Part shown: piece by piece, positions 36,401 to 51,400 of the stretch | Layout: each line of letters begins with the position of its first letter | Numbering within the stretch: the first letter of the stretch is position 1 | Assembly (NCBI RefSeq): GCF_014898055.3 | Contig: NW_023605194.1 | Span: 101,563,258 to 101,627,257, forward strand | Direction of reading: 5' to 3' | Origin: Talpa occidentalis | Taxonomy: Eukaryota; Chordata; Mammalia; Eulipotyphla; Talpidae | Length of the DNA stretch: 64,000 nucleotides | Program-made: the position numbers and the translations under genes | The notes under the pieces: generated by a model | The model's input: only the letters and a program-made list of their open reading frames with translations | The model's database searches: none | What the model was told of the DNA's origin: nothing

Positions 36401-39400
36401 TCGTGGAGAACTTTGTGGAGAAGTGGGAGGAGAAGAAAGCTGAGAAGATGCATTTGAGATTGTATCTTCTGCTTGCTTCTTGTGACGCTCCAAACTTCCT
36501 TCTTCAGATAAAGAAAGAATTTTCTTTAAAGCTTGTGGAGAGTTAATCCCTGTAAGAAAAAGAAAATATGTCTTTTAAAGATTGAAAAGAAACACAAAGT
36601 TTTAAGTTTTTAGTTAAGATTGACTATTACATTTCAACATATTTAAAATTCTAATGGTCTTTGTAAGTCTATAAACTTACTGCGAATAGTACCTACTGTG
36701 TAGGTACACAAGACACCTATAGTTTGGTTTCAGACTGCTATCTCCCAGAGTATGAGAAATAGCCTGCTTTTTGTATTTTATTTTAGATTTTGCAATCACA
36801 GAAACTATGGAAGAAGTGATCAAGTGATCCAAAAGGTAGGATCAAACAGGATCAGAGTAGAAGAAAAAGAATCATATATATAATAAAGCTGATTTCCCCA
36901 CAACCCCACACAGAAAGTTATTTTAATATGAATAACTTGTTTCTGAAAAATATCTGCAAAGCCACTAATATTATAAGGAGGCATTCAATTACCTTATTTT
37001 GAATAACAAAGATATTTGGGAATGCATGATAATCTGAAACTACCTCAACTCATCCTAGTTTTAATGCTCTTAAATTTAACAGGGTCCATTAAAAAGGAGG
37101 CAGTGAAAATTAACAGCTTTAATTCATTTCCTGGTTTTGAAAAGTGATTTTTTTAAAGATTGTATTGAAACATAAAATACTCTTACTTTTACTTCAGTTA
37201 CATTTATAGACATTGTCATATATACAGGATACATGAAAAGACCAGCTATACTACAGGTATGTGAATGAATAGGCTTGATTTGGAAAAAATGTCCAACAGC
37301 ACATACAGCAGCAGCATACATAGGGTCAAGAAGCCCTGTCTTTCGAACAATGCAGAGGAACATGAAGATGCTGGGAGCACGATATAAATATTTGAAGAAG
37401 AAATGTCAAGTAAAGCTATTTTTTCCCTTTTCTCCAAAACCCAGCTAATTGGCTATCAGCTGATCTGGAAGAATGAGCCAAAGATGAGTATATGAAAGAT
37501 CTGAATTATATCACTCACTAGCTCAGAAAACCAGGCTGTAATTGGGCAGGAATGATCATAAATACCAATATTTGATTTTATCTAAGTAAACTCTTCGCTA
37601 CCAGTTTATTTTTCTTAACCGCCTTTTAACATTTCATTTAGTACATGGTTGTAACATTTACTAAAGGGACTATACTAGTAGATATATTACTTTTAATGGG
37701 AAAGATAAAGCATGATTTGGCTCCTTAATATTCAGAAACTAATTGTACGTTCCCTCCAAGTTATAGAATCAGTAAGAATAAGAATTTGCCTCCAAACCAT
37801 TTCTTTAAATCCCAGACATTCATTGATACTAAGGCAAAACTCATTTAAATAATGTAACTGGACAAAGATAATTCTGTACTTACTAAAAATCAGTTAAAAG
37901 CGTATTTCTTCTTCTATGACAAAGGGCCCGATTAAATGAGATTCTCCATGGAAACAGTCCCTTCCTCTGGCAACTTTAACTTCCTGAACATTGTATTTCA
38001 TTAACAAGTAACAGGGTGGGACTCAAATATAGTAGATGAAGTTATCAAAGATTAAGGATTTTTCCTAATCTGTAAAACAACAGTGAACAGCACCAAGTAA
38101 GCATCTGAACCTAATCACCTACCGAAAGGTGGGAGATCCTTTACGGGCACTTTCTTTCGTGAAGGATAAAGGGACACAGCTGGAACCTGCAGTCCTTGGT
38201 TGATTTTATGCGGTGGCTGTGGTTGCTGGGGCTGCGGCTGGGCTGGTGCTTTCTGTTGTGACCCTGCTGCCCTTGGAGCCACTGGGGAGGTCTCAGATTT
38301 GACAGGCTTTTTGTCCCCAGGATTCTTAGGCACTGATAATTGTTTGATTTGAAAATAGAACAAGAAAATTAAGATAGCAGCAACATACAAGATAATGTAT
38401 AACGTTTACCCTATTTCTATATAAATGGCTAAAATGGAAGGGGTATGCTAGTTCTATACTGTTAATTAGCCCATAAAATATTAAATAGCTCAGTGTTTAC
38501 ATGTATGCATAAGAAACACAATTATATGATAAAAGCTACAATGGAAAAACTGTTAGGAATCATTTTCTAAAATGGTATACAAAATTCCCTGACACGTGAG
38601 CATAATTGCTAATTTAATGGTTATCAACTGGCATCTTTTTTTTTACTATGAAATTCTCCAATAAAGTAGAATTTAAAAACAGTATAATAGTCAAAACAAT
38701 ATTGGCTGAGTCTATAATTCCATGGCAGATATAAGGCAAAGCAATTTAATAGGACAGTTAAATGCTGTATGTACAGTATCTTAAAGTTTAAAACAGCTCT
38801 GACATATGTATACTTCGCCATGTTACGCCAGAGGAAGTTCAGCATTGGGCAGTTCAAGCAATTTGCCTCGGAACAAACAGAATCTGAACTCAGACTCCAG
38901 AAGACAAGCTCTTCACCATGAAACAATGCTGCTATGAGTAAGTCTAATGACTTGAATCTTCAAGTCATCTAACATTTAAAATTCTATAGAAGGTCTCTTT
39001 AGACATACCCACACAAAAGACCCAATTTCAGGTGCCCTAAATGGAAAATGCCTGTCTTACAGATGTAAATAAACAGAAAACTGCTCCCGTTTCAAGCCCG
39101 GCCAGATCCTTAAAGGCTGGGAATGTACACATTATGCTGAATTGTGGGTGTATCAAAATTACAGCTTGACGTGGTAGCTGCTGAACCTGTTGTTGAGTAC
39201 TACGCAAGCTGAGGTATAAAAGCAGCCAACATACCTGGCTCTGTGCTCCTCTGACCTGTGGGCCCCTCACAGGTTGCCCATCACTTTCAAAGTATCTTTC
39301 TGAGAAAACAAAGGATGCAAATGGGAGACACATGTGTCCCTTATATGTATAGCGGCTTGTGTCAGGATGAAATGAGTCTACAGTGTCATCCTTCCCCCAC

Positions 39401-42400
39401 TAACCCAGTGGGACACAGGCCTAGCTGAGGGCATGCTGCATGGTATTCAGCAGCAGCATTCAAGGCAAAGGCTAGTGTGTCTCAGGGTGCCATCTCCCTC
39501 CTTCCACTATTTTGTCATTACTCAGATCACTGCACAGATCTACTCCAGGAAACAGAAGCACTTTCAGGAAAAACTCACATGTGTTGGTTGCTGGCTCACA
39601 CTGCAGTGATAATGTTTGAAGACTCTCCTCATCCATTTCGAGCTCCAAATTGGACAGGTACTGCTTCACTTTTCGAGCCATTTGGGCATCTTCATAAAGC
39701 TTTTTGGCATTGAGAAAGGAACTACGACGTACCCGTTTTTTATGACCACCTGTCTGAGCAACATCTAGCACTGTTGCATTTGTACTACCCTGGCTGAGAG
39801 ACCTGGAAGACGAAAAGGGAGATATGCAGCTCACTCTAGCATGGGTTACATTATCTACTTGAAACATGCCAAGGCCTCCATAAATATTGTGTTCAAAAGT
39901 CACATGACTCATTCTGGTGAGTACTATTACAAAGGAACATGGAATTTTTTTCTAGTTAAAAAACAACTCTACACACATTTGGTACATGTTCCCACTAGGA
40001 AATTCTACTTTTCACATCTATCAAACATTCAAAACAGTTGTCTCAAGAAGCCAGCAAATAATTATATAAAAGCTCATGCAAGAGTTCAGTCATAATCATG
40101 AAGGTTTACAATAAATTTACTTCTGAGTATTTTACATGTCTTCATATAAAATTAACTCCAGTGTTCAAATTTTCTTATTTCTTGCATTAAATGTAATGAG
40201 TTTTTTTAATACAGTCAATCTGTTAATAAAATGGTCATGCAATGTAAAAACTACATGTATAGAAACCAGCACATGAATTGTTAATTATTTTTTAATAGGA
40301 TTGGTTTATAGAATGAAAATAGTAGTTAGTTGAGCCACAAAAATTTTAAATACCTAGGGGCACTTTTTATGTTACATATATCCTAATATCTGTGCAATAG
40401 TATTTAAATTGCACAATTTTTCTAATACCCTTTTTCTCCCCTCACCCCACTTTAGGCTGTTTTTCCATTTCAAGACACACAAAGTGAAGTAAAATCTTTC
40501 CGAAAGTTCAAAAGTATGCCTGGCCTACGGTCCCAGACAAACAGTCACTTCACAGCTCTCATGGACCATGACCTCAAAAGCAAAAGCCCCAACAGATTAC
40601 ACCTGAATTCAGTTTCCCAACTGAAGTTCTGCCAGAGCAAGAGGTTAAGAAAAAATGCAAAAATGCAAAGCATCAGAAAGTACAGCAGGTAAGAAAACAA
40701 CACAATGAACAGAATAAGAACTGTGTGTGGGTATGCAAAGTCTCCATCACTTACCCCAAACTCCTCCATTTCTTCTTCCTGTAATTGAGAGCCATGGAGA
40801 TTGAAGCATGGGTGTAGAAAGAGACAGAAAGATCACAAGCTCAGAAAGAAGGGACTAGACTTCTGGATAAGCAGTACTAGAAGGCCACAAACATTAAACT
40901 GCATTATCACCTCACGCACACAACTTTGCCAGGAATATTCTGCTGATTCAAAAGACAAATATACTTCAATTTTTTGTTCTAAAGAAGACTAACTCCTTTT
41001 CTCATTGGATTAATAATTTTTGATTACACTGACCGCTAAATCCAAATTGTGTGGCTATTGAGACAATGCTGTTTGGGTTATTTACATATTTTAGTTTTAC
41101 TACCAATTAGGAGTTTTATCTCTACAAGTCAGTGTTCTGTAAAATAAGGAACAAATATTGTGCCTCATGTTAAATGAACAAAGTCTGATAGACAAGCTTT
41201 TTTGCTGACAGTCAAAAATTATATTTAGTATAGAATAAGACAATTATTCCATTTTAGGATTTAATGGAGATTGCTGGCATGAGCTAATAAAATTCTGCCA
41301 TGCTATAAAAATATTCAAATTTTTCTCAATTATTAGGTAAATCTGAACTCAATCTGCTCTAACCCCCACATGTGCCAAGGAAGAGGACATACTCACCGAG
41401 TCCTGAACATAAGGGCAGGGTCCATGTTAACAGAAGCCATTCGGCCAACATGACGAATTTCTTTTGCAATCATCCTCAGCTTCTCAAAATTGACCAGCCC
41501 TTCAACTTTTGAGTCATTTCCTGAAATTGGCAAAGAAAAAATTACATTGCATTAATCTATGCTTCCACAAGTAAAAACAGAAATCCCCTACTTAATATAT
41601 GTATTACCTTCATGGAGGAATGTGAGATCCTTCTTGATAACTGGGAATAGGGGGATAATGGGAGGTTGTAGGTTTTGACTATTGAGGACATTGCGATATT
41701 TTGCCATGTTTCTGGAAGGATCAAAGAGGTCTTGGAGATCTTGAAACAGCTTTTCATATTTATTGGGAAGTTTTTCCCAGGTGGTTCGCAGTCTTGCCAC
41801 TGGTGCCAGGTTAAGGCCACTAAGAAGGAAAAAAAAGTGGTATAAAGTTAAATGACTTTTTTTTAAAAAAAAAAAAAAGATTTATTTATTTATTTATACA
41901 AGCACTGGGTACAGTCAGATACACGGGAGGGTGAGAGAATTCACCAGAGCCAGAGCGAGGACGAAAGAGGCAGACTGACGAAGTACACTGCTGAGGGGAG
42001 CAGCGGGCAGCAGGAGAGGTCTGTGCGCCATGTGGGACCCTCGCCAGGTGCCAGGGATTGAACTGGCGCTGCAGAGGCCGCAGGCAGCTTTGAAGCCCAG
42101 CGCTCAACCACTGCGCTACTGGGTCGGCCCAAAATTAAATGCCTCTTAACAACTCTGTGCGTCTTACATACAGAGCAACTTACAGTAACAAAAGCCATAA
42201 TAGTAATGAGAGGATGATCAAACTCCTTAGAGAAAATGACTAATTTAATCAACATCAATATTGTTTCAGTCATGAACTAATAAGCATTTAAAAGGGCTGA
42301 AGGAATTCCACATATACTGTATCTACTGATTCACTTGGGAGAAGTTCAAATAATTTGCCCCAAATCAGTAAACAAAAAAATGGTGCAAAGAGGTTTTCTG

Positions 42401-45400
42401 GGCTCCAAATGAGCACACCAGAGATTTTAAAGTCTGTGGTTTCCTGGATTGACATATTTTTAATCTGCAATCTGAATTGACTCTTAAGACAAATTCATTC
42501 TTACCTGATGATTGCAAACATTGAGTTAAAATTCTTGCATTCCCTACAATGTAGTGCTATCTTGATGAAATGCTTAATGATCTTCATCCTTTTCAGCTGG
42601 TTTGTCTCTCGCAGAATTTCAGATGCTACCCAAAATGTTTCCTGGTTAATGACTTCTTCAAATTTTTTCAGGTTGGCACAGCTGGTTTTTGATTTGAGTT
42701 TAAATAAATCATCTATATATTCAGTAGGTTCTATATTGCGGAAGAGTTCAAAATTGCGCATAGAGAGTTGTGTGGCAACTTCAACAGTACTGAGCTGCAG
42801 TAGCGAAATTTGACTCTCTCTCAGCAACTCCTGAGCATCCTCATCTGAGCAAAGGGTTTCTGTTTCCATGTTGTTTTTCAAGTAGTATCTATGAGAAAAT
42901 AAGCCCAAGTCTAAGCAGTAGTCTCATGATGTTCCTTGAAAGAATGCTACTTTTTATACAGCAGTTGAGAGAACACTGAATTCAATAATGGAGAATTCTT
43001 TTCAACTAAGAGAATGCAGCTGCTGCCTCCGTCAGCAGATCACAGAACCACCTACTCAGAAGTCATTGATGGAAACTATTACATGGAATTTCATTTGTAC
43101 CAGTTTTAACTCCTTTTTGTCCTGTCCTCCCTGGTTTCTGTATTTTTTTTTTTTTGCTAAAAATGACAGAAAATACCTCTGCTTAAAACTTCAGTGGAAA
43201 TAAGAAAACAGGCTCTAAGGAAAGAAGCAGGAGAGCTCAAATACAGGTCAACAGTTTTTGCAGAAAGAATCTGTGACTACTAATGAGTCTAAGTTTATCT
43301 GTTCAACTACCTCAGAAATTTAAAAGCTATTCCCCTCAATTTGTCCCCAGTAGAACAATAATACTACCAATTTTAACCTTTAAATATCTGATTCTCACAA
43401 AAATCCTGCAAGCAGGGCAGGTAATATTTCCATTTGTCAGCTGATACAGAGGATCCCAAAGAATAATGACTAGTTAATGCCCACTGCAGAAGAGAACTCA
43501 GGGCTCCTCCTTCGTAAGAACTTGCTGGAAATAAAATATCAATGGCTGACCTGTGATTTTTAAAAATTATTTATAGTGTGAGCATACAACCACATATATG
43601 TATCCATGGGAATATTCAAGACTGACAATGGGCAGTATTAGCTCAACTCATTGTCATAGATATCTCCACTGAGCAAAGGACACTACAGTAGTATTAGAAA
43701 ATGTGTTTTTGAATGTACATATCCAAGGAAACAAGAGTACCAGTGCTTACTTAGATATTACATCAGGATCATTCTGTCAGCCCAGTGTCTACAAGGGAAA
43801 AGTCACTGCTTGCACATGAGCAGGCAGTAACAACAGTCAGGTCACAGTGCCCTTATTTTGAACTAGAGATCTCTGTGACAGTCTGGTATGTGCATTTACT
43901 TTGATATAGCAATTCTTGGTAAATAGGAGAAAACCTTAAACTTTAAAACTTTAACGTGTGAGGGTACTTATGTACTTATAAAACACTTTGAAGTGTTCAT
44001 CTCAGATATGATAGGGGTCTGAAGAGGGTGTAAAGAAAGTAAACAGGATAAATGTTGTATACCTTCCACTCAGTTGTATTCTATCAGCAAGTTTGGAAAG
44101 CTGATCTGGAAGTCTTCTTTGTTTGATTACTCCCTCAGGTGTGACAGAGACCTCACAAAGTGAATATTGATCGGGGGTGGCAGTCACAGCAAACTCCCTG
44201 ATAGCCTGAATGACCACTTCCTTGGCTGTGGTGTCCTTACTGATCATGATGTAGCGACTTTGCTGATCAGCCTTAAAAACTCTTAACACTTGATCTGGCA
44301 AGTCTGGGAGAAAGGAAAGGATTTTAATAAGTCATAATACAATTAAGCAAATATGAAAAAAAACTTCTGTACCATCATTATCTTTTCTAAACTCTCACCT
44401 CTCCCTTACTCTTCTTCAAAAGTTCAGTGAGTCAACAGAGAATCTACTGTAAGATATGCTACGAGAATACATTTTCCCCTATATATGATGGAATAACCTG
44501 CAGACATATTAGGACATAACAGCAGCACACCAGATTGTCAGGTTGGTTACCAAAATAAAAAAATTTTTTTATCAAAATCACATCTCTATTATACTGAAGA
44601 GCCCACTACACTAACCTAATATGCCTTTTACTATATTTAATATGACCTGATACCTTCATTAAGTTTTGCACTTTTATTTTATGAAGGAGAAAACAAATTC
44701 AGGGAGATTAATTTCTCCATCACCATATCAAAATAAGATTTGGTTCCAACTGTCTGAGATTTAAGGTTCATTCTGACATTTAGCATATTATATAACCCAT
44801 GCCAAAAAACACATACAGCACTACCATTATGTTAGAAAAACAAAGACTACAAGAAAACAAAATAAATACGGATGGGGCTTACCGGGTGTAGTACTGAAGT
44901 CTAAAATGCGATGATGGGACTGCAATAAATCAGGATTACTGGATGATAAAGTTCCACTGACAGGCAGTGCAGTTGGGATGTGCTTTGTCTGCCTTAGTCC
45001 TACTATGCTGTCATCCTGAGACTGACCAATCCCAATATCACTGAACAAAGTAGAAAAATTACCAATTTAAAAAGCTGTAACTCATCAATATGTAATAGAC
45101 ACAGTCCATAAGTAATTATATTTTAAAAAATATAAAAATACATTTGGCTGAAAAATTGCAAAACAGGCACTGTTTTAAGTGTATCCAACTCAACTTATTA
45201 AGTGTATTATAGTATATTTCTCTAAAAACCTGCCTAACTAGTTGAATTGTAACAAATATTAAGTTTCTTAGTACATATATTCGTAAAAGCTGTAGCTGCA
45301 ATGAAAATAGATTTAAGAAAGTGCACACTTGAAAGAACGAATTTAGTTTCACTCAGTTAATCACTTCTGCAGTCAGAATGCTTAATTCTTTTGTAATCCA

Positions 45401-48400
45401 ACCTTTTAAGAATTGAAGAAACTGAAGAAAATGAGTAGAGGGGGAAAAATTCACAATATTCCAATTTCATTCTCCACTGTTTCAGAGAAATGAGATCATG
45501 ACAGAGTCAAATGTAAAGAAACCCTCTCACAGACATTGCTCCTTAGTTACGTACAGCATGAAGCAACAGTGTACAATGTGACTTCAGTGTCAAAGAAGAG
45601 GCAATGCAAAGACAATGAATCACTTTTACTATTCTCTACTCAAAATTTCTAGTTATATAGTTAAATCCTTGGAGAAAAGATTATTACTGATAGTGGTTTA
45701 AACCATCATAAATGGTTTAGTTTATATAAATACTTTGAAAAAAGGAAAAAGAAAATTATACTACGGTTGGGATATAAACTGAGGTGTCAAAAATAAAATT
45801 AAGACATTTAGCATCAATTGAGTTTTTGGACATCAGAGCTTGACTATAAACACTATTTTTAATGACTGCTAAATTCTAGCAGTATTTTGGAGGGTGGGGA
45901 GATAGAACTCAGAAGTAAATTAGCAAAGACAAAAACTTAAAAGACCTAATTAAAGAGGATTTTAACATAAATTCCAAATTCTTGGGTGAGTCCATGATAC
46001 AATTTAATTTCTCTTTAAGTAAGTACATATTGGCATAATGGTCTGTGAAATAGTAAAACATTCACATTATAGTGGAATTTTACTTTAACCACATAAACCA
46101 ATTTTTACTCCCCCCCAAAAATTAGTGTAATCTATGACATGAGACAACTACTATGGGCCCAAGTCAAAGATAGAGCAAACTGGGCCACTGCTGGCGTAAA
46201 TGGCTATAAATATTAGTATACCCCAGACATAACCCAAATGGGCTCCCTTCCTAAGAAATGTTTCTTGGCAACATTTTAACATGCAACATGATCTAACTCT
46301 ACTCTTGCTTATATTTGTCATTTATAGCCATGGGGCTACTCTTGGATTGAAATTTTTTTTTTGAAACTACTTTATATGTAAGATTTAAACATCTGCCCTG
46401 AGCACATCCTCTTACTGTGTGACATCTCCCTCTCTCTCATTGTTACTGACACTGGTTTTTGAACATTATTTAATAACTGGCTGATTTATTTCCTTATTTA
46501 TTTAGTTTTTAAATCATTATCTTTTTTTTTGAAGATTTATTTATTTATGACCTCCCTGATGGCGCAGCAGGTTGAGTGCCGCGCTATGAGCTATGAAGCT
46601 GTCCGCAGCCTCTGCAGTGACGTTTCAATCCCCGCCAGCGAGAATCCCACATGGTGCAGCAGACCTCTCTTGTAGCACCCGCTGCTCCCCTCAGCAGTGT
46701 CTTTGGTCCGTCTGCCTGTTCTGCTCCATCTGCCTGTTCTGCTCCCTGCTCTGTCTCTGGTGAATCCTCTCACCCTCCTGCGCCTCTGGCCTGTACCCTA
46801 GCTCTTGTATAAAAATAAATAAAATCTTAAAAAAAAAATTTTTATTTATACAAGAACTGGGGTACAGGCCAGAGGCACGGGAGGGTGAGAGAATTTACCA
46901 GAGACACAGCAGGGAGCAGAACAGGCAGATGGAGCAGAACAGGCAGACGGACCAAAGACACTGCTGAGGGGAGCAATGGGTGAGACAGGAGAGGTCTGCC
47001 ATGCCATGTGGGTTTCTCCCTGGAGGGCCGGGAATCGAACCCGCACTGCAGAGGCTGTGGATAGCTTCACAGTGCACGCTCAACCTGCTGCACCACTGGG
47101 GAGGCCCTCTATTTCCTTTTTCTCTGGGTTCGTCAATCTCTTTCTCTACTTAACCACCAAATATGAATTCTACACTCCTCTGCTTCATCCTTTTAGCCCC
47201 CTTCATTTGCATCACCCTACTACCTCTATGCTTGCCAGTTTGCCATACTGATAATGTATGAGAGCAAGAGGGAAAACACTCATGAACAGTGTATCTACAG
47301 CGGTATCTGACTGACTAGTGGATTTATAAAAAAAAAAATCTTCTGAACACATGCTGATTTCTAGGAGAAAAAAGTTTAAGTAGTAACTAGTATTAAAGCT
47401 ATTGCACATATAATAAATACTGAGCCTTCTTTTAAATGATTATTTCAGTTGCCTTATGTATATAAATTATTACAAATTGTTTTATTAATAAATGTCATAG
47501 GTTTCTGAAATACAAATTATTTAATAGGTTCCCTCACTATTTGAAAAGGAACAGATCTAATTATTATCTTTTTTTTTCATTTCTCTGGCTTTAAAATCTA
47601 ACTAAACACACACAGAACAAAATTATATATACTATTCTCATACTGTGTCCTTGCCAACATCCTGTACTGTGGATTATATCCCAGTTCTTACATGTCACAT
47701 TTCTATTAATATTTGCTTGGGTCATGCTGGCTTTTGATTTTATTTTTAAGGTTCATATTTAACTCATGGTCAAATATGATTCTAAGATCTTTTTGTTATT
47801 GTGCTACTAATAACTATATTTAAGTACTTTTTTTTTATCCATTTAAAAATAAGCTCTTTATCAAGAAGGACCACTTTAAAAATCAGTTCCTATTTTCTGT
47901 AATACTAACAGGTCTATTCCATTGTCTCTTGGAAACACTCAATATATACATTCTCTCAAGTCTATATATAAAACTATCATACTCATTGCTTATCCTCAGG
48001 ATATTGCTATATTGTTTTTAACCTGATCTGAAACCAGCAGTTATTATAGTTCAAAGGCAATAACACAAATTTGACACTTAGTCTACCAATGGAACACTCC
48101 AGGCCATCCCTCTCTAATCTTTGGATAAAACTGTTATCTAAAATGGAATTTAAAAGGGAAATTCTTGATATGATCCTGAATGTCTATATCTACTACTCTT
48201 CTATAAGATCCATTAAATTATAAGAAAAAACATATTTTCAAGTTATATCTTATAGCATTATAGTTCGATAATATATAATAAATTAGGAATATCCATGTTA
48301 CTTAACATTAAACTTTTGGCAAATGGGAATTAGTTTTATAAAACATCCCTAGATTCAAAAGAAACTAAAATGAAATAAGCAAACAAGCTAAAAGTGAGTA

Positions 48401-51400
48401 ACACCTACAACACTTTGTCTAGCCTGAGCTCTTAACATAGTCAAGGAGAAATTCAAGAATACACCTGACATTCTGGCCACTGAGTTCTCTGAGAGAAAAG
48501 AAGTTTGTGTTTGGTTGGTGCTCTCTTGGCAACAGTTCAATAACAAAACAGAACAGCCAAGGATGAACAGTAACAACTGGAAGCAGTGATTTGGTTGGCA
48601 AACAGCAGATGCTAATGGGAGAGAAGATAACCAAAAACAAAACACTGCAAAATCAACTCCAAATCATGGGGAAAGAGGAGTAAACACACATTTTCATTTG
48701 TTGAAAGTCCAAATAAAAAGAAAATAGTGAAAATGAGGAAGTGCTAAATTATCTAATGAAGCTTGGGATGAGCAAGTAAGGCGCAAAAATGGAATTAAAA
48801 CAAACTTGACTGCATAACTTTGCTCCTAGGATCGCTCAACCATAAAAGCCTGAAATTTTTTTTAGACTTGTGCAAATTATCAATTATGTCACTAATTTTT
48901 CAGTCCTTTTTATACACTAAAATAACACACTGAAAATGTACATGTATACTCACTTGTAGGGTTTCTGTGGTAAGATACTGATCCGAGTCTTGTCGAGTAT
49001 CTTTTTTAGCTTGTTCCTTCCTCCAACAGTGTTGGCTTTACTTTTTTTATTTACTTTTTCCAGTCCAATCACCTGTTCTACATCTACAGCAAGATCTGGA
49101 ATGGAGTAGCGACTGGCCTTTTTGATGTCCCCAATTTTAGGAAGGTGAGGGGCACCATTTCTTTTCTCTTCAGACAATCTTGTTAGAAGTTCTTTAAATA
49201 CTAGAATGGAAACAAACACCACAAAAATCCCCATCATAAGAAATTTGAATAATCCAAAGGTATTTGTAGAGTTGTAAGTAAATGAGAAGTATAGACTTTA
49301 GCTATCAAAACTATAATCCTGTAGAAAAACATCTCTCCAATTAATCAAAGACAGAGAAACATGCAAAGCAGATTCTTTATCTCTGCCACTCAAAGTTAAA
49401 ATAGAGTAATACTCTATAAATCTATAGGTATAAAAATGTCAAAAAATTGATATTTTCACATCACATTTACAAAATCAATTCCTTGCCTATGCACTTTTGC
49501 TATAAATATTTTCATTCTTATGTTTGAAATGACGTATTAAAGTGATCCTTTTCATGATTTAAATTGAAATGTAAAAAAGAAAAATCAAAAGGAGAAAAAT
49601 GAAAGCGTGCAAAAATACTTACCAAATAAGTTGGTTTTCACAGTGATGGATAAGTGTGTGTTATTTCTAAGAATTTCCATGGCTTTTGACAGCTGAATAT
49701 TTTCAAAGTTTTGACCATTTACTTCTAATATCTAAAAATAAAATCAAAAAGTTAATTCCAATATCCCAATGGATTGAAGGAGAAAGGCATCAATGTTCAC
49801 CCTTATGTTTGGATTTAGAACAACATACCTGATCCCCTCGTTTCAAGCCTGCTTCAGTTGCTTTGCTACCTGAATCTACACTGTCAACAAAGATTCCAAA
49901 TCCCTTCTCTGAGCCTCCAAGTAAGATAAAAGGCAAAGGTGCTTCTCGGGATGGTTTCGTTAATGTCATCAATCTTCTTTTTGCTTTAGCTGCACATGCA
50001 ATATTTAATAGCCTTAGATGTCCGCCCATTTTCTATAGGAGTTCAGAAAGAGTGATGTCAATTGAAAGATAGGCTGAGTAAAATGAACTTAAAGAGATGG
50101 TTTCTTTAAAAATCCAAACATTACCTCTCTTTCCAGATTATTTTCAAATTCTTCTAGAAATCGAGTCATTGCAGGATCTCCCTCAAAGTCATTGAAGTGA
50201 TTATTCACCCACAATAGTACTACCCGTGTAACCTGAAAAATCAGTTATTTTCAGTACATTTTCTTTTGAATGCTAAAAATTTGATTAAAGTCATTTTAAA
50301 AAGATGCAGTAGCTCACAATAAAAACAAAACTATATTAAGCCAAAATAAAACAAGACAGAAACTAAAAAATAAAGGTAGAGGGCAAAACAGACAAAAGGT
50401 ATGAATAGCATGATGTCTAGAAAATTATCTGCAGGGGAACAAAACTTGGGAGTAATAAACAATTTGCTAGCAACGATATACAGGAGGCCTTTACCACCTA
50501 CAGTTCAGGAAAACTGAGCAGCCTTGCATTACCCTGTACATGTGCTTTCACAGAGCCCTGTGCCTTTTACTGAATAATATATACACTCACAGTGATAGAA
50601 CATTTATTTTGAACCCAGCAGGAGTTGTGTGACTTCATCAGAGAATAAGTTCAATGAAGACAACTTTATCTGTTATGTTCTAAGGGCATCCTTAATATTT
50701 TTAACAATGCCAGCATTGAGCAAATACTTGATAAAATTTTACTAAGTAAATTGCAACCTTATATAAAAATCTACTTGTTTAATAAGTTTAAATTTTAATA
50801 TCAAGATAAATTTTTTTCTGTAGAATAAGTACTTTTAAACATTAACTTCTCAAAGTGAGAAAATTAAACATGTTAATCTAGTAATAGAGAGACAAAGGTG
50901 AAGGTAGATTTTTTTTTTTTAAATTGCAGTATATTCCTGAATCATTATTCTGGAGTCAAGGCTTGATAACTATATTAATTTTTTTGTCATTTAATAGCAC
51001 TATTGCCCATTTTTCAAATTTAGGAATGTAGATCATCTCCTTTGAAACTATACCTAATACCTGACCCTTTTCATAAAATTACATTTTTTGCTACTGAGAA
51101 ATCTACTTAAAAGCCCACTGGCCATATTAGTGATTAAAAAATTAGATTCACAAATCACAAATACTACCAACTACTGCCAACAAAAAAACTACAGTTAACA
51201 TGTATTAAGTGCTTACTATGAGTCAGACACCTCACAAAGAACTTAAATACTTATATTCATCTTCATAACAACCCTAAAATGTTGTTGCTATGCATTGAGA
51301 AGTAAATAAATGAGTGTCAGAAGATATGTAAGGTACTGAAACCAACTTTTTACAGCTGAGGAGCTGGGCGGAGATCTAAGCTTTTGACCCTCAATTTGAA

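Larger units (their letters stand above)
36550..41396 (-). other. RAPGEF2 introns around the Pro/Gln, basic and microexon segments
   Basis: Introns 36550-38122, 38333-39578, 39803-40754 and 40779-41396. A faint MIR-like stretch lies at 38790-38905. Otherwise no interspersed repeat was recognised. Confidence 0.75.
45041..48953 (-). other. RAPGEF2 intron with a nested inverted SINE pair
   Basis: 3,913 nt intron between the two halves of the PDZ-RA linker. Its only clear content is the SINE pair at 46522-47107; the rest is AT-rich. Confidence 0.85.

Noticed and set aside
38117..38122. Alternative donor at the end of the Pro/Gln exon, four bases downstream
   Set aside because: It would put the next exon out of frame, while the first donor keeps the known protein sequence.
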